From Acephala macrosclerotiorum (Eukaryota; Ascomycota; Leotiomycetes; Helotiales; Mollisiaceae), in the NCBI GenBank assembly GCA_014904845.1, contig MU119333.1:129554-149693 (forward strand): a DNA stretch of 20,140 bases. The letters run 5' to 3'. The notes under the pieces are model-generated. The model was not told the origin of the DNA and ran no database searches. It worked only from the letters and a program-made list of their open reading frames with translations. Numbering within the stretch: the stretch's first letter is position 1; every line of letters starts with the position of its first letter. A program made the translations under genes and the position numbers. Of the stretch, positions 11,052-20,140 are shown piece after piece.

Positions 11052-11788
11052 TTATTTCTTACTGAAATCGCTAGCTTGTAGATTTCTGGTCATTGAAGGT
11101 AGCTTCACTCGCAATCCATCCAATTCCTTCGTCATCTCAATTTGGCAACCTAATCTTGAGGTCTCCGTAAGGCCAAACGCCAGGTCCAACATATCGTTCT
11201 CGTCGTCTGTTGCTTCCGGGATCTTATCGTACATCTCCTCATCCTCGACTATAACATGGCATGTTGAACATGAACATGAGCCTTCACATGCACCTGGTGA
11301 TCCGTCAGTCTCCATTCTACAGTCTGGATGACTCCTGAACTTGCCTTCCATCTCAATATCATTGCCTTGGGCAATAGTCAAGAGGTTGTCGCCCTTGTTA
11401 ACTGCAATCTTGTGTTCATCACCATCCTTATCAACGAACGTTACCCAGATTCTGCTCTTGTATCAGCACTCAGACCTCGGAAATTCTTCATAGTCTGGAC
11501 GTACTCTTCTCCGGGCTTCGGAGGTTCCCAGTGGCCATGCGAGTTTGTTGAAGTTGCAGAAAACGTCCTTCTCTCCCAAGCTGTGGTTGAGCTCCTAATA
11601 GCTCTGCCAAAGGTCTGCCTACTAGCATGAGAGGAGAGTCGGGGGGGCGGGCTTGAGGTGAAGGCGCATGTTGATAGTGAGGCCCGAGACTGTTTAGTGG
11701 GCAGTTGTATGGGTCTTCCTTGGATATTTTGTAGCCCTCGTCGCCCAATATTCGATATCCCTCGCATTGTACACCCCGTTGCCGACAT
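11052..11788 (-). CDS. YAH1: Mitochondrial [2Fe-2S] ferredoxin, adrenodoxin type
   Basis: This is the matrix ferredoxin that passes electrons from ferredoxin reductase to Fe-S cluster assembly and to heme A/ubiquinone synthesis. There are three exons: 11788-11505, 11451-11345 and 11293-11052, giving 210 residues. Intron 1 (53 nt) has a GTACGT donor and CAG acceptor. Intron 2 (51 nt) has a GC donor (GCAAGT), CTGAC branch site and CAG acceptor. The first ~80 residues are rich in Arg/Ser and lack acidic clusters, as expected for a matrix-targeting presequence. The mature part starts near PPKPGEEIWVTFVDKDGDE. Cluster ligands are C133, C139, C142 (in ACEGSCSCSTCHV) and C180 (in SRLGCQ). The end, VKLPSMTRNLQASDF, is typical. 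ATG 11788 is the first in-frame ATG after an upstream TAA. YAH1 is the yeast name; S. pombe has it in etp1. Confidence 0.93.
11294..11344 (-). other. GC-AG intron, 51 nt, in frame and free of stops
   Basis: The donor reads GCAAGT after exon sequence GAAG, a classic strong form of the rare GC donor. CTGAC lies near the 3' end and the acceptor is CACCAG. Removing the 51 nt joins EMEG directly to ACEGSC, exactly the conserved ferredoxin spacing before the first cluster ligand. If kept, it would add 17 residues there without breaking the frame, so a gene caller could easily treat it as coding. Confidence 0.85.
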
Positions 11789-12169
11789 GGTCTCACGTAG
11801 TCTGTGGCTTTAGAGCTGTAAGGAGGGCCGTTGGAGCGTTCGAGACTGTCAGAGGGTCTAGAGAAAGCTTGCAAAGAGCAGGATTTTGAGCCAAATCTCT
11901 ACTGAGCAGCCGTGGGAAGGGAGACGATCAATTGGTAAAGGTCCAAGGTGTTGTTGGTTGTTGTTGGTTGTTGTTGGATTGGGGGCGTATGGTCTCCAAA
12001 TAAATTTTGGGGGATGTCGGTCTTTTCAACGAATTCTCCGATGGAGATGACATCCTTGTCCAGCATCATAGAAAGCTTGCATACTGACCCAATCTTGGTC
12101 TGCGCTTTGCGAAACAAACAAAATCCCCCCCTCCCCCCCTTTCTATTGATGTGATCAACGATAGACAGT
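11789..12169. promoter_or_regulatory. Shared divergent promoter of the ferredoxin and UGO1-like genes
   Basis: These 381 bases separate two start codons that point away from each other. They hold three CCAAT-type boxes: ATTGG at 11931-11935 and 11978-11982 (CCAAT on the minus strand) and CCAAT at 12089-12093 on the plus strand. CCAAT is the target of the fungal HAP/CBC complex, which controls many respiratory and iron genes. There is also a 10-bp tandem repeat TTGTTGGTTG (2.7 copies, 11951-11977) and a pyrimidine tract C7-T-C7-TTT (12125-12142) some 27 bases before the UGO1-like ATG. The link of these boxes to regulation is inference. Confidence 0.45.
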
Positions 12170-13727
12170 ATGTCGACTTCACGAGACGGGCCAAACCCTC
12201 TGAGGCCTTACTATAAACCACCATCCATCGGCATACCTCACGATCCTCCAAATACCACGAGCTCTGGAACTCATGGACTGGGACCAAGAAATGGCAGTGC
12301 AGCGTCCTACGCGTCGTCTGCACGCGATATGTTCTCGGACATGGACTATTCAGACTATCTATCAGATACCTCGCCTTCCGCCCTCGAATCGGTCAGGAAA
12401 CAGGTAGATGACTGGTTCTACAAGTATATGAGCATCTTGCTTGCTCAGCCATTCGATGTTGCAAAGACAATATTGCAGATTAGGAGTCAAGTGTTAGAAG
12501 AGGGATTAGGACCAGTGGCAGATAATACACGGTCACAGAGGCCTTCATATAGAGATTCTATATATGATGATGTGAGTTGTGGAGAAATACTTTGCTAGAA
12601 TGTGCTAATGCCTTCTTAGTACCCCTCAGATGACTCGGATCCTGATGAAGTAGCATATTTCACTTCTGCGGCTCAGTCAGCTACTGCGTACTCTCCTTCA
12701 CGGTCGAGAAGACGGCATTCTAGCGATTCTCGTTACTGTCCTCCAAAAGGACCAGCTACCCCACCGCATCAGCTCGTATTAAAACGACCAGACTCTATTC
12801 TAGAAGTAGTGTCACAAGAGTGGAACAAAGAAGGAGCTTGGGGAGTTTGGAAGGGGTCAAATACTACATTTGTCTACAATATCCTTTTGCAGACTATTGA
12901 GAAGTGGTCGAGAGGACTTCTTTCTGCCCTGTTGAACATACCAGACTCAGGTTTGAATGTGGGCCTTGATACGTCAGCGGACTTGGTTGGACCGTATCCA
13001 TGGGCATCTCTTGGACTGGCAATTGGGGCGGCTGCAATGGCTGGGATCATACTTGCCCCTCTAGATCTCCTTCGGACTAAGTATGTTCTCTCCATCTGAC
13101 TCTAGAGCATGCACTGACATGTGAAGGCTCATAATAACTCCAACATCACTTCCGAAACGCTCTCTAACAGCACAACTTCGCACATTACAATCATATCTAT
13201 GTCCGATGAGTCTCATCGCGCCTACAATATTACACTCCCTGGTCTCACCAACAATATCCCATTCCACACCTCTCCTTCTCCGTTCGCACCTAGGAATCGA
13301 CCCTGTGTTAACACCAGGTTCATATCAGTTAGCGAACTTCATGTCAAAAAGTGTCGAGTTGTTTTTGAAGTTGCCTCTCGAGACAGTGCTCAGACGAGCA
13401 CAAGTAGCTGCGCTTAAAGAGGAAGTTGAAACAGCAAGGATACAAGGCGAATGGCAAGGAGACCTCGAGATGACTATCAAGCCCGGCGAATACAGAGGTA
13501 TTATGAGCACCATGTGGATGATAGTGCGAGAAGAAGGCGTCAGAGAGACTCCTGTGACCACAGCCGCCGCCAAGAAAGTTAAAGGCAAATCCGTGCCGAA
13601 ACAACAAAAAGGCCAAGGATTACCAGGTCTCTGGAGAGGATGGAGAGTTGGTATGTGGGGTCTGGTGGGCATGTGGGGTGCACGAGCTTTGAATGGGGCA
13701 AATGCTGGTAACGCTGGAGAGTTTTGA
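12170..13727 (+). CDS. UGO1: UGO1-like mitochondrial fusion / carrier-fold protein
   Basis: Ugo1 is an outer-membrane member of the mitochondrial carrier superfamily that links Fzo1 and Mgm1 in mitochondrial fusion. There are three exons: 12170-12571, 12620-13080 and 13127-13727, giving 487 residues, near the size of yeast Ugo1. Intron 1 is 48 nt (GTGAGT, CTAAT branch, TTAG); intron 2 is 46 nt (GTATGT, CTGAC branch, GAAG). The N-terminal ~75 residues are polar and Pro/Ser-rich. Degenerate carrier signatures (P-x-D/E-x-x-R/K) are visible: PFDVAK (94-99), PLDLLR (281-286) and PLETVLRR (371-378), each next to a hydrophobic stretch, such as the one before LAPLDLL. The region between the first two, about 135-190, is Ser/Arg-rich linker. 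Near the C-terminus LPGLWRGWRVGMWGLVGMWG resembles the carrier motif after the membrane helix. The irregular carrier repeats favour Ugo1 over a real transporter. Confidence 0.88.
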
Positions 13728-14603
13728 TAGGGCGGATGATACCAAGATTTTGATTTTTGGAGTCGAGGCGATGGATGGAGTTGGGGGGATTGATCGGATA
13801 CTCAACTCTGTATTTTTGATGTGTACACGACCGTTTTGTAAGTACCCACGTTGACTATATACCTGGTCTTGATAACACAGATTCTACTCGTTCTTAGGTG
13901 CTGTGTTCTGCCCGCTCGTCTAGTGGGTGCATGAATGACGTCTATCGGACTCTTGCGCTGTTCTTTAGGCAACTCGGCCCAAACGTTGGTCACAGCACTG
14001 TGTGATGATGCTTCATGTGCTTTTACTACTTTGGAAGTCCCTCAAATTGTGGGAGTTTCAGCTGTTAGAGTTTAGCGGATACTCTTTTTAGTTTCCTCTA
14101 TAATCTACTCGGGTTGCTGGTTTTTTCGCAGCTCAAGTTCAGCGGGTTCGCTTTGCAGCTCACTCTGGAAGTCCCTTGGCTGTACATCCTCAGCTGTTCA
14201 ATTGATCTTGAGCGATGCATTTCTGCAATTTAATTGCGTCACGTTTCCGGATATATATTCAGCTTCAGACAATGAAGGAGTCCTGTCATAGTTGGCTTCC
14301 AATTTTTCTCATTCAAGCGAAGTATGCTTTGAACTTGGGTAATGGCGAAGTTTGTTGTGTGCTCGGTAAGGCATGTTCGTAGGAATGCAATAAGTGTTGT
14401 CCAACCAGAAATTTGCATTCTTCTACGTGGAAGCCATGTTTTCGACCCGTGTTGTTTCCTGGAAGTTGTTACTTATCCGCAGTCCCACCATTTCAAGGAA
14501 ATTTGCGTCTTTTTCGTCTGAATTGATACTTCAAAGGTCCCCAGAGCCCTGGGACTTTCAGCATCATTTCAGCCCCCTCGGTTGACTACTCTCAGGAGTC
14601 GAC
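13728..14603. other. Intergenic region, no gene seen
   Basis: This 876-base stretch should hold the 3' end of the UGO1-like transcript and the promoter and leader of the SNF2-type gene. I see no coding frame with a proper ATG, no tRNA and no strong repeat. A TATA-like run (GATATATATTC) lies near 14250, about 350 bases before the next ATG. The words TGGAAGTCCCT (near 14031 and 14166) and TCAGCTGTT (near 14058 and 14191) each occur twice, about 130 bases apart, which may mark an old short duplication. Confidence 0.5.
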
Positions 14604-17600
14604 ATGTCAGGCTTCAGAGTTCCTCTGAAACTCCCTTTCAGCAACGAATCAGACACTACAAACACCAAATCATTTCAGCAATGTAACGTTGAATTGGAAA
14701 GCCAGCTGGATCCAAGCGCTCCAGAAATGTTTTCTTGGCCCATAACCTTCTTCGCGAAGAAAGACTACGATCGGAACAAAGAGTTGAGAGTTAGTGATCT
14801 TGACTTCGAAAAATGGCAGAGAGTCCTCACGCACGAACAATTTGGCATGGATTTTAGGGAAGGCGAGGACAATCTTCAAGGATGGGTGTCTTTTCATGCA
14901 GCTCATGGATTGATTGATGGGGGTCGTTGGGGAGAGAATATGAACTTCAGGGACATTAGGGACTGGCGTGAAGTTTTCAGTCAAGGCCTCCAGCACGGTG
15001 CGAGGCGGCACACCTTTGAGTTCAAGGTTACTGGTACTCGATCAAGCGTCAACCAGGACAATAGTGGAAAAAGGAAGAGGGGAGATGCAGGGACTTCAGT
15101 GTACTCTGATGGCGACCCAGGCCCCAGTAAGAGACCTCGAGAGTCTGGAGACGACATCGAGCCCATTGGTACCCATTACGAGGACGATGATCCCCACGGT
15201 TCTAGCGACGAGGATATGTCAGATGTGGATCCAAACGACCTGGCTGGAGAGCGTGAGCTTGAAGGAGGTGACGACTTTGATGCGAACGATCTTGAAGGCA
15301 CCCCACAAGAAATCAGAGAACAGATTCTTACGCAACAGTAGGTCCTTATGTATCCATCTTTATGCTTCTCCGACCCTTCGGAGGACTTTACAAACGAGAG
15401 CTAACCTGTTTGTTCAAGGATCAACAAAATCAAGGACTCCCAAGCTGTCGAGCAGTTTGATGATGCAACCTGGCAAGACTGCTGCAATTTCTTCCGGCAA
15501 GATCACACAAACCACAGTCGGGACATCATATTCGATGTTAGAGGACTGGTATCCGGCTTCCGGGTATATCAGGCTTATGCCGTAAGTTTTCCAATGTTCC
15601 GAAGCAATATTCCATTTTTGCCTGTATTTCTAGGCCGTGTTTCTCCTTGATTCACGTTTGTAAACCATGCCTCGAAATGCTCTCATCATTCTAAAAAGAT
15701 GTACTAAAAGCGTGTTTGCGAAGCAGATCTATGTGATGATGCTAAGATCACGAGGCTTGTCAGGTGGTGGTTTTTTGTGCGATGAACAAGGACTTGGGAA
15801 GACGAGAGGTAAGTCTTATTTGCTCGTAATAGCGTTCTCCCTTGCCTCTTATTTCATGCCTCTTGTTTCATGCCTCTTGTTTTATGCCTCTTGTTTTATG
15901 CCTCTTGTCCCATTATACCGACATTTTTAGCTCTCCGATCCAAAAGAAGTCGAAAAGATAAGCTGACTTGAGAATTATGACATTCAGAAGGATTGGGCTT
16001 CTGTATTATGGAGCATATTCTGACCACAACCTGGGAGTACGTCTTATTCTCATTTCAAATTGCTGTCGTTTTGTACGTGAGCTCCGGAGCTGGAAGCCCT
16101 TTAAGGGCCTGCATGCAAACAGCTCGCGTTCGTTCGCTATTCCCGACTTCCTCTCGGGAATTGACTCTAATACAGTGCTAATTCATATAACAGTATTGTC
16201 AGGAATGATCAAAGAAAGAAACTAGGACAGCATAATTCCGCGGAAACTGCGAAAACAGCGATGTCCTGTCCCAGTGAGGTCGATAATCGCCGGCCATTTG
16301 CGATTCCTTGTGAGAATTATTTCCTTTTTCGTATTATCTCTAGAGTGCGTTATTCCGGAGCACTAGACTCCAAAAATATACAACCGTGCTCTCGAAAGTC
16401 GGAACATACAAGAGGAGGCTAACCCTGAAATTTGGATGGATAGGTCCCTGCTGGCAAGGCTCGATTACTTCTAAACTCGCCCCAAAACAGGGACCTAGTC
16501 TCATACTCGCTCCACCAGGCTTGTTGAAAGCGTGGGGTGACGAATTCCAAAAATTGACGGGTAATCCTGTCGTTAAGGGTGTCTCAACTTCAGCCTTCAT
16601 AAATCTGGTTCTTCTCCACGCGGATTACCCATTACTTCCGGCTGTCAAGCCTCAGATCCAGAAGTGGCTTAATAACTCGACCGCTGGCGGAGGCGCGAAA
16701 TCTGGACTGACCAGGTAAGCGATGATCTAGTCTTGGAGTTTCTGTGCTGCTTCATTGGTCAAATCATCCAAGGCTGCCAGGCCCTCGCGGTTTAATAAAC
16801 AAAAGCGGCGCAACACGCCAAACTCCCTTACAACCCGGATCATTAGTCATTTTGATCTTCGAACCGAACCGAAGGAGCTTTGTGGTCTCCCACGTCCTCA
16901 TCAAACGTTGTATGAAGCTTATATATAGCTCCTTTGGTGCTCTCATTTCCACCTCTTCGAATCCTCATGCTTCTCTTTTACTCGAGATCGCGAGCAAGCT
17001 TAAGAGGACATTTTTCGCTGACTGCAAAATTCAGGTACATCGCCGTCACTGCACCCGGATCATTCAAAGGACAGGTTGGGAGGTAAGCTTATGTCTATAC
17101 TATCTCGCTATCTTCTTTCCTATAGCTGGTCTTAGACCTGCCAGCTGTCTTGGGGGTTGAGATACTTCACTTGCATGTAGACTCCTCCAACGTTCTCAAT
17201 ATCCAAGCTTTGCTCGGGCGTTCTCAGCCCATGTGGAGCAATGACGATGAATAACCAATACACTGCCGGTTTACTGCTTGCAGCGTCTTTAGTGTGGCCT
17301 GGCCTTCTCGAGTGTCCTGTCAAAGCTGGGAGGTTGAGACACCGACCTCCTCAGACAGCTCTCAGCTTAGAATTCTCTCTTTCGCAGCGAATTTTCCCCA
17401 TGCTAATAAGATCTGTAGCAAAAAGATGTGGGGAGATGGGTCTAAAGACTCGTCCGGGAAAACAACAGACGTCAAAAACGTCTGGTGGGGCCGGTAAGTT
17501 CTTTTTTTCGGGGCCATATTCCATTCTCCGGAAGTTTTGTAGGGTTTGCGCATAGATATTTGAAGACATGCACTTCATCCCCGCGAAACCTACGATGCTC

Positions 17601-19637
17601 ACTAAGAGATATTTACTGACTCAAAACATTTCGCTAACAGAGTTCTTCGAGATGAGTTCCACATGGTAAACCATTTCACTCACAGATAGTTCACAATGCC
17701 ATAGAGAGACGAACACTAACTATGATTAATGGGAATCAGGTAAAGACCAAAGACAAACAAAGTGTCAATCTCGTGAGGGACCTGAAAGGGAACCCTCACA
17801 CATGGCTTCTCTCCGGTAAATACGATCCTTCCTTTGTCTGGGCCCTTTGAACTTTCCCATAATTGGGATATTGAGAGGTCCCGAGTAGTGCTCGTACCTC
17901 TCAACTATTATTCTTTTCTTGAAGTGTTAATTCATTACAGGTACTCCGTTTGAGAGAAGCCCCAAGGATCTTGATGGATACATGGACATCCTCCGACTTC
18001 GAAAGACCAATGGGACACGAATGAATATGAACACTTGGGTGAATGAACCTTGGAAATATGCGAGAACGGACGAGTTCGACTCTCTCATTAAGGAGTATGA
18101 GTCCGAAGTCAAGAACAAAAAACAGACCCGGCCACACGCGAGACGCCAGCTCTTGGAACAGTTCGGCATGGTCCTCAAGGCGTTCATGATCCGGCGAGTC
18201 ACGAAGTCTAAGTGTAAGTCCCGATTCTTTGAAAGCATCTCTCTTTTGTTATTGCTGCTGCCAGATCCCAAATTGCTGCCATTGCTGCACGAGATTCGTC
18301 TCCACTCTTCAGAATTTCGTTCGTGATACCTTTATGCTGTCACTTACTTTTGCGCGATGATAGGGTTCGGAGAGTTCATGATCCTGCTCAAACCGCACTG
18401 GCATCACCGACCCGTTATCGAACCGAATCCAGAGTACCAACAGTATGAAGATGATATCCGGCTTCAATCGAGAGCGATGCTGGAAAACAACTCCACAATC
18501 TCGATTGTGGGCGCCTCAAGAATGCTTCGTTTAACAGCAACCTTTCCAGCTTTAGCGCGGATCATTGTCCAAGAAATGCCAGCCTGGACGATGACACACG
18601 CGGAAATCATGACGAAACGCTGGTACCTGGACGAGGCTGGCTCTCCTTACGCAAGGTACCTCGACAAATTGATAAACAATAGCAATAAAATGCGTCGGCT
18701 AGAAAGGATCTTACGCACTGTCTCAAATGGCAGAAACCATGAGAAAAAGGCTGAAAAAGTTATCATACTGTCTACATTTCCTTCAGGTAAGAGAATTCCG
18801 TGTAAAATCTGAGCGAGTTGCTTTCACTCGTTTCGCATAGCGCTCTCACTCCCTCAATCTTGCCTAGACTTTTCAATGCCTATGAAGGTCTCTGAAGAAA
18901 GAGATTGAGATACAGAAAGTCCAAGCTAGGCTAGGGGATTGAAAGTAATAGCCATGTGAATCCGCGCCAACGCAGATTGCGTCTCATAAGCAAAGTCAGA
19001 TCTTGAATTAGTAACTAACTGTTGACTTTCAGTGGTTTTTATCTTATATCTTGTAAGTCACTCAACCATCCCCATTGGTTCTGCTGCAAATAAAGCGACT
19101 GACGCGTAGAAGTGGCTAAAACCAAAGAATAAAGTTCTCCTAATCCATGGAGGTACCTCAAGAAAGAACGCCTACCTAGATGGCTTTCAAGTGGAGAAAC
19201 ATAGTCAGTACATCAATGATAAAAATCATGCGGCGAAGTATTCCGAAGGGCTGGACGCCACAATCTTGCTTAGCACTCCTCCACTGATCGGTACGGGCTA
19301 CACTCTCACACGGTCCTTCCGTGTTATTTTAATGGAGCCCGCTTGGATGAGAAGAGATGAAGAACAGGGTTACTCTCGAGTCAAGCGCATCGGACAGCTC
19401 AACAAGAGAACTCACAGTTACCGGCTCGTGAATAAGGGCAGCCTTGCTGAGAAGGTGATCACGGACCGCCAGAGAACTCGAGGCAATATATCTAGGAATG
19501 CATTCAATATGCCAGGTGATCCGCCTGCAGCTAGTATTCCTGTGGCCGCGGTGGCGTATGGTACTTCAGCGGCTCAAGTACAGGCACAAAAGGATTACGA
19601 GGACGACCTTTACGCCGATGACAGTCTTGGGCCCTAA
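14604..19637 (+). CDS. SNF2-type helicase-like ATPase, 14 exons
   Basis: SNF2 ATPases move along DNA to remodel chromatin or aid repair; this one resembles the fungal-lineage types and I cannot name an ortholog. Proposed exons: 14604-15337, 15419-15581, 15727-15808, 15988-16036, 16194-16309, 16444-16714, 17035-17082, 17371-17493, 17641-17665, 17740-17815, 17941-18213, 18364-18786, 19033-19052, 19110-19637. All junctions keep frame and give 976 residues. Motifs in order: DEQGLGKT (318-325, Walker A), IPCPCWQGSITSKL and LILAPPGLLKAW, YIAVTAPGSF, RDEFH (532-536, Walker B), WLLSGTPFERSP (motif III), KVIILSTFPS (motif IV), STPPLIGTGYTLT (motif V) and YSRVKRIGQ (motif VI, ending near 897). Before the ATPase part lie an unassigned domain (1-150), a basic GKRKRGD signal and an acidic stretch (about 185-230). 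Weak points: the acceptor at 17370 (17358 also keeps frame), the choice of 15726, and the 320-nt intron at 16715. Confidence 0.8.
15809..15987 (+). other. SNF2-gene intron containing a 14-bp tandem repeat
   Basis: The donor is GTAAGT and the acceptor ATTCAG, with CTGAC near the 3' end. It lies directly after the Walker A exon. Removing it joins GKTR to EGLGFCIMEH in frame. At 179 nt it is more than three times the length of the introns in the neighbouring housekeeping genes. Confidence 0.75.
15842..15911 (+). repeat. 14-bp minisatellite, five units
   Basis: Five head-to-tail 14-base units lie at 15842-15855, 15856-15869, 15870-15883, 15884-15897 and 15898-15911. The consensus is ATGCCTCTTGTTTY. 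Units two to four differ from each other at only one position; the outer two differ at two or three more. The array sits wholly within an intron of the SNF2-type gene. Confidence 0.9.
16037..16193 (+). other. SNF2-gene intron with three inverted repeats
   Basis: The donor is GTACGT, the branch site CTAAT (near 16179) and the acceptor AACAG; length 157 nt. Three foldback elements lie inside: the perfect palindrome AGCTCCGGAGCT (16080-16091), GCCCTT/AAGGGC around a single T (16096-16108), and ATTCCCGA/TCGGGAAT with a 7-nt loop (16139-16161). Splicing it out joins TTTW to D-I-V-R-N in frame. Confidence 0.7.
18787..19032 (+). other. Long SNF2-gene intron with an internal foldback
   Basis: The donor is GTAAGA, CTAAC and TTGAC lie near the 3' end, and the acceptor is TTTCAG; length 246 nt. 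Arms CTCAATCT (18853-18860) and AGATTGAG (18902-18909) pair, as do GCCTAG (18862-18867) with CTAGGC (18926-18931) and GACTTT (18867-18872) with AAAGTC (18916-18921). These pairings compete with one another, so only some can form at once. Confidence 0.65.
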
Positions 19638-20140
19638 TTGTTGTTCCCAATTGCATCGATTGCAACATCCGTCTTCGCAGCTTCTCAATCAAGAAAATAG
19701 CACACAAACCAGAAGACCGGGGTGGGTATATGGGTGTGGATAGAAGGTTGTCTAGTTGTTGTGGCGCGCCGAAGAGATACAAGAGGACAGACAAGTGGTT
19801 CCTGTCTCATCCACCAATATTATTTCCAAATGTACTGAAGGGTCTTCGTACCGTATACGTACATTACCCTTCGGTTAGAAAGCTACAGACAAATGAACAA
19901 AGCTCTACTTAAGATAGCAGTCTTTTCAATTTCACAGCTTCCTTGGACTTTGTCACAAGCTAGGCTTCGCTAATACAGTAACTGGCATAAAGTTCCCGTG
20001 ATTTGCTGTTTTTACACCAAAACTCGCCTTATTCCACGCTGCGCATCACAATAACCACCTTTTAAAAATACACAAGAATTAAAATCCCAAGTATTTCGAA
20101 CAATTCTAATTAAATTGCTTCCTCGGATTGTATTTCATTT
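19638..20140. other. Region downstream of the SNF2-type gene, no gene seen
   Basis: This should contain the 3' untranslated part of the SNF2-type gene. A short frame at 19730-19912 has an ATG but no recognisable motif and no sign of being a gene. The last 100 bases become richer in A+T, but nothing like the left-hand AT block. Confidence 0.45.

Noticed and set aside
13802..13993. Small minus-strand frame after the UGO1-like gene
   Set aside because: It begins with GTG, lacks an ATG, and shows no motif or coding bias.
15660..15710. A separate 51-nt intron with donor GTAAAC after a 26-nt exon at 15634-15659
   Set aside because: It keeps frame, but skipping directly from 15581 to 15727 gives a better family match (YQAYA followed by IYVMML) and an intron length typical of this gene.
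14604..19637. The SNF2-type gene as a multi-frameshift pseudogene
   Set aside because: Every in-frame stop falls within an interval bounded by good GT and AG sites, usually with a CTAAC/CTGAC branch site, and the joined exons restore family motifs in frame.

Overview
The window looks like nuclear DNA of a filamentous ascomycete (Pezizomycotina). The housekeeping genes have short introns of 46-53 nt with GTNNGT donors and CTAAC/CTGAC/CTAAT branch sites. There is a fungal-type HET gene, and a block of extreme AT content that looks like repeat-induced point mutation (RIP). AT-rich isochores of this kind are known in Leotiomycetes and Dothideomycetes, but the class is inferred, not shown.

Layout. 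1-~4060: gene-free, about 90% A+T, with surviving C mostly in CpG. ~3998-4406: a border zone packed with small inverted repeats. 4899-7142 (+): a HET-domain gene broken by one in-frame TAG. 7143-8018: intergenic DNA plus an open frame with no start codon. 8128-9727 (-): SRP54, two exons. 9950-10795 (+): RRP15, divergent from SRP54. 11052-11788 (-): a mitochondrial [2Fe-2S] ferredoxin (YAH1 type), three exons, one bounded by a GC-AG intron. 12170-13727 (+): a UGO1-like mitochondrial outer-membrane carrier-fold protein, three exons. 13728-14603: gene-free. 14604-19637 (+): a SNF2-type helicase-like ATPase, assembled here as 14 exons and 976 codons with all main helicase motifs. 19638-20140: no gene seen.

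How the parts relate. The central 8.1-13.7 kb is ordinary conserved housekeeping DNA: protein targeting (SRP54), 60S ribosome assembly (RRP15), Fe-S cluster synthesis (ferredoxin) and mitochondrial fusion (UGO1). SRP54/RRP15 and ferredoxin/UGO1 are each divergent pairs with short shared promoters. The flanks are accessory in character: a decayed AT block and broken HET gene on the left, and on the right a lineage-type SNF2 gene whose introns (57-320 nt) are much longer than those of its neighbours and carry tandem repeats and hairpins. I see no clearly new multi-gene system. The best candidates for a second look are the CpG-sparing AT block, the hairpin array at its edge, the RIP-type nonsense codon in the HET gene, the 51-nt stop-free GC-AG intron beside an Fe-S ligand, and the structured introns and micro-exons of the SNF2 gene.
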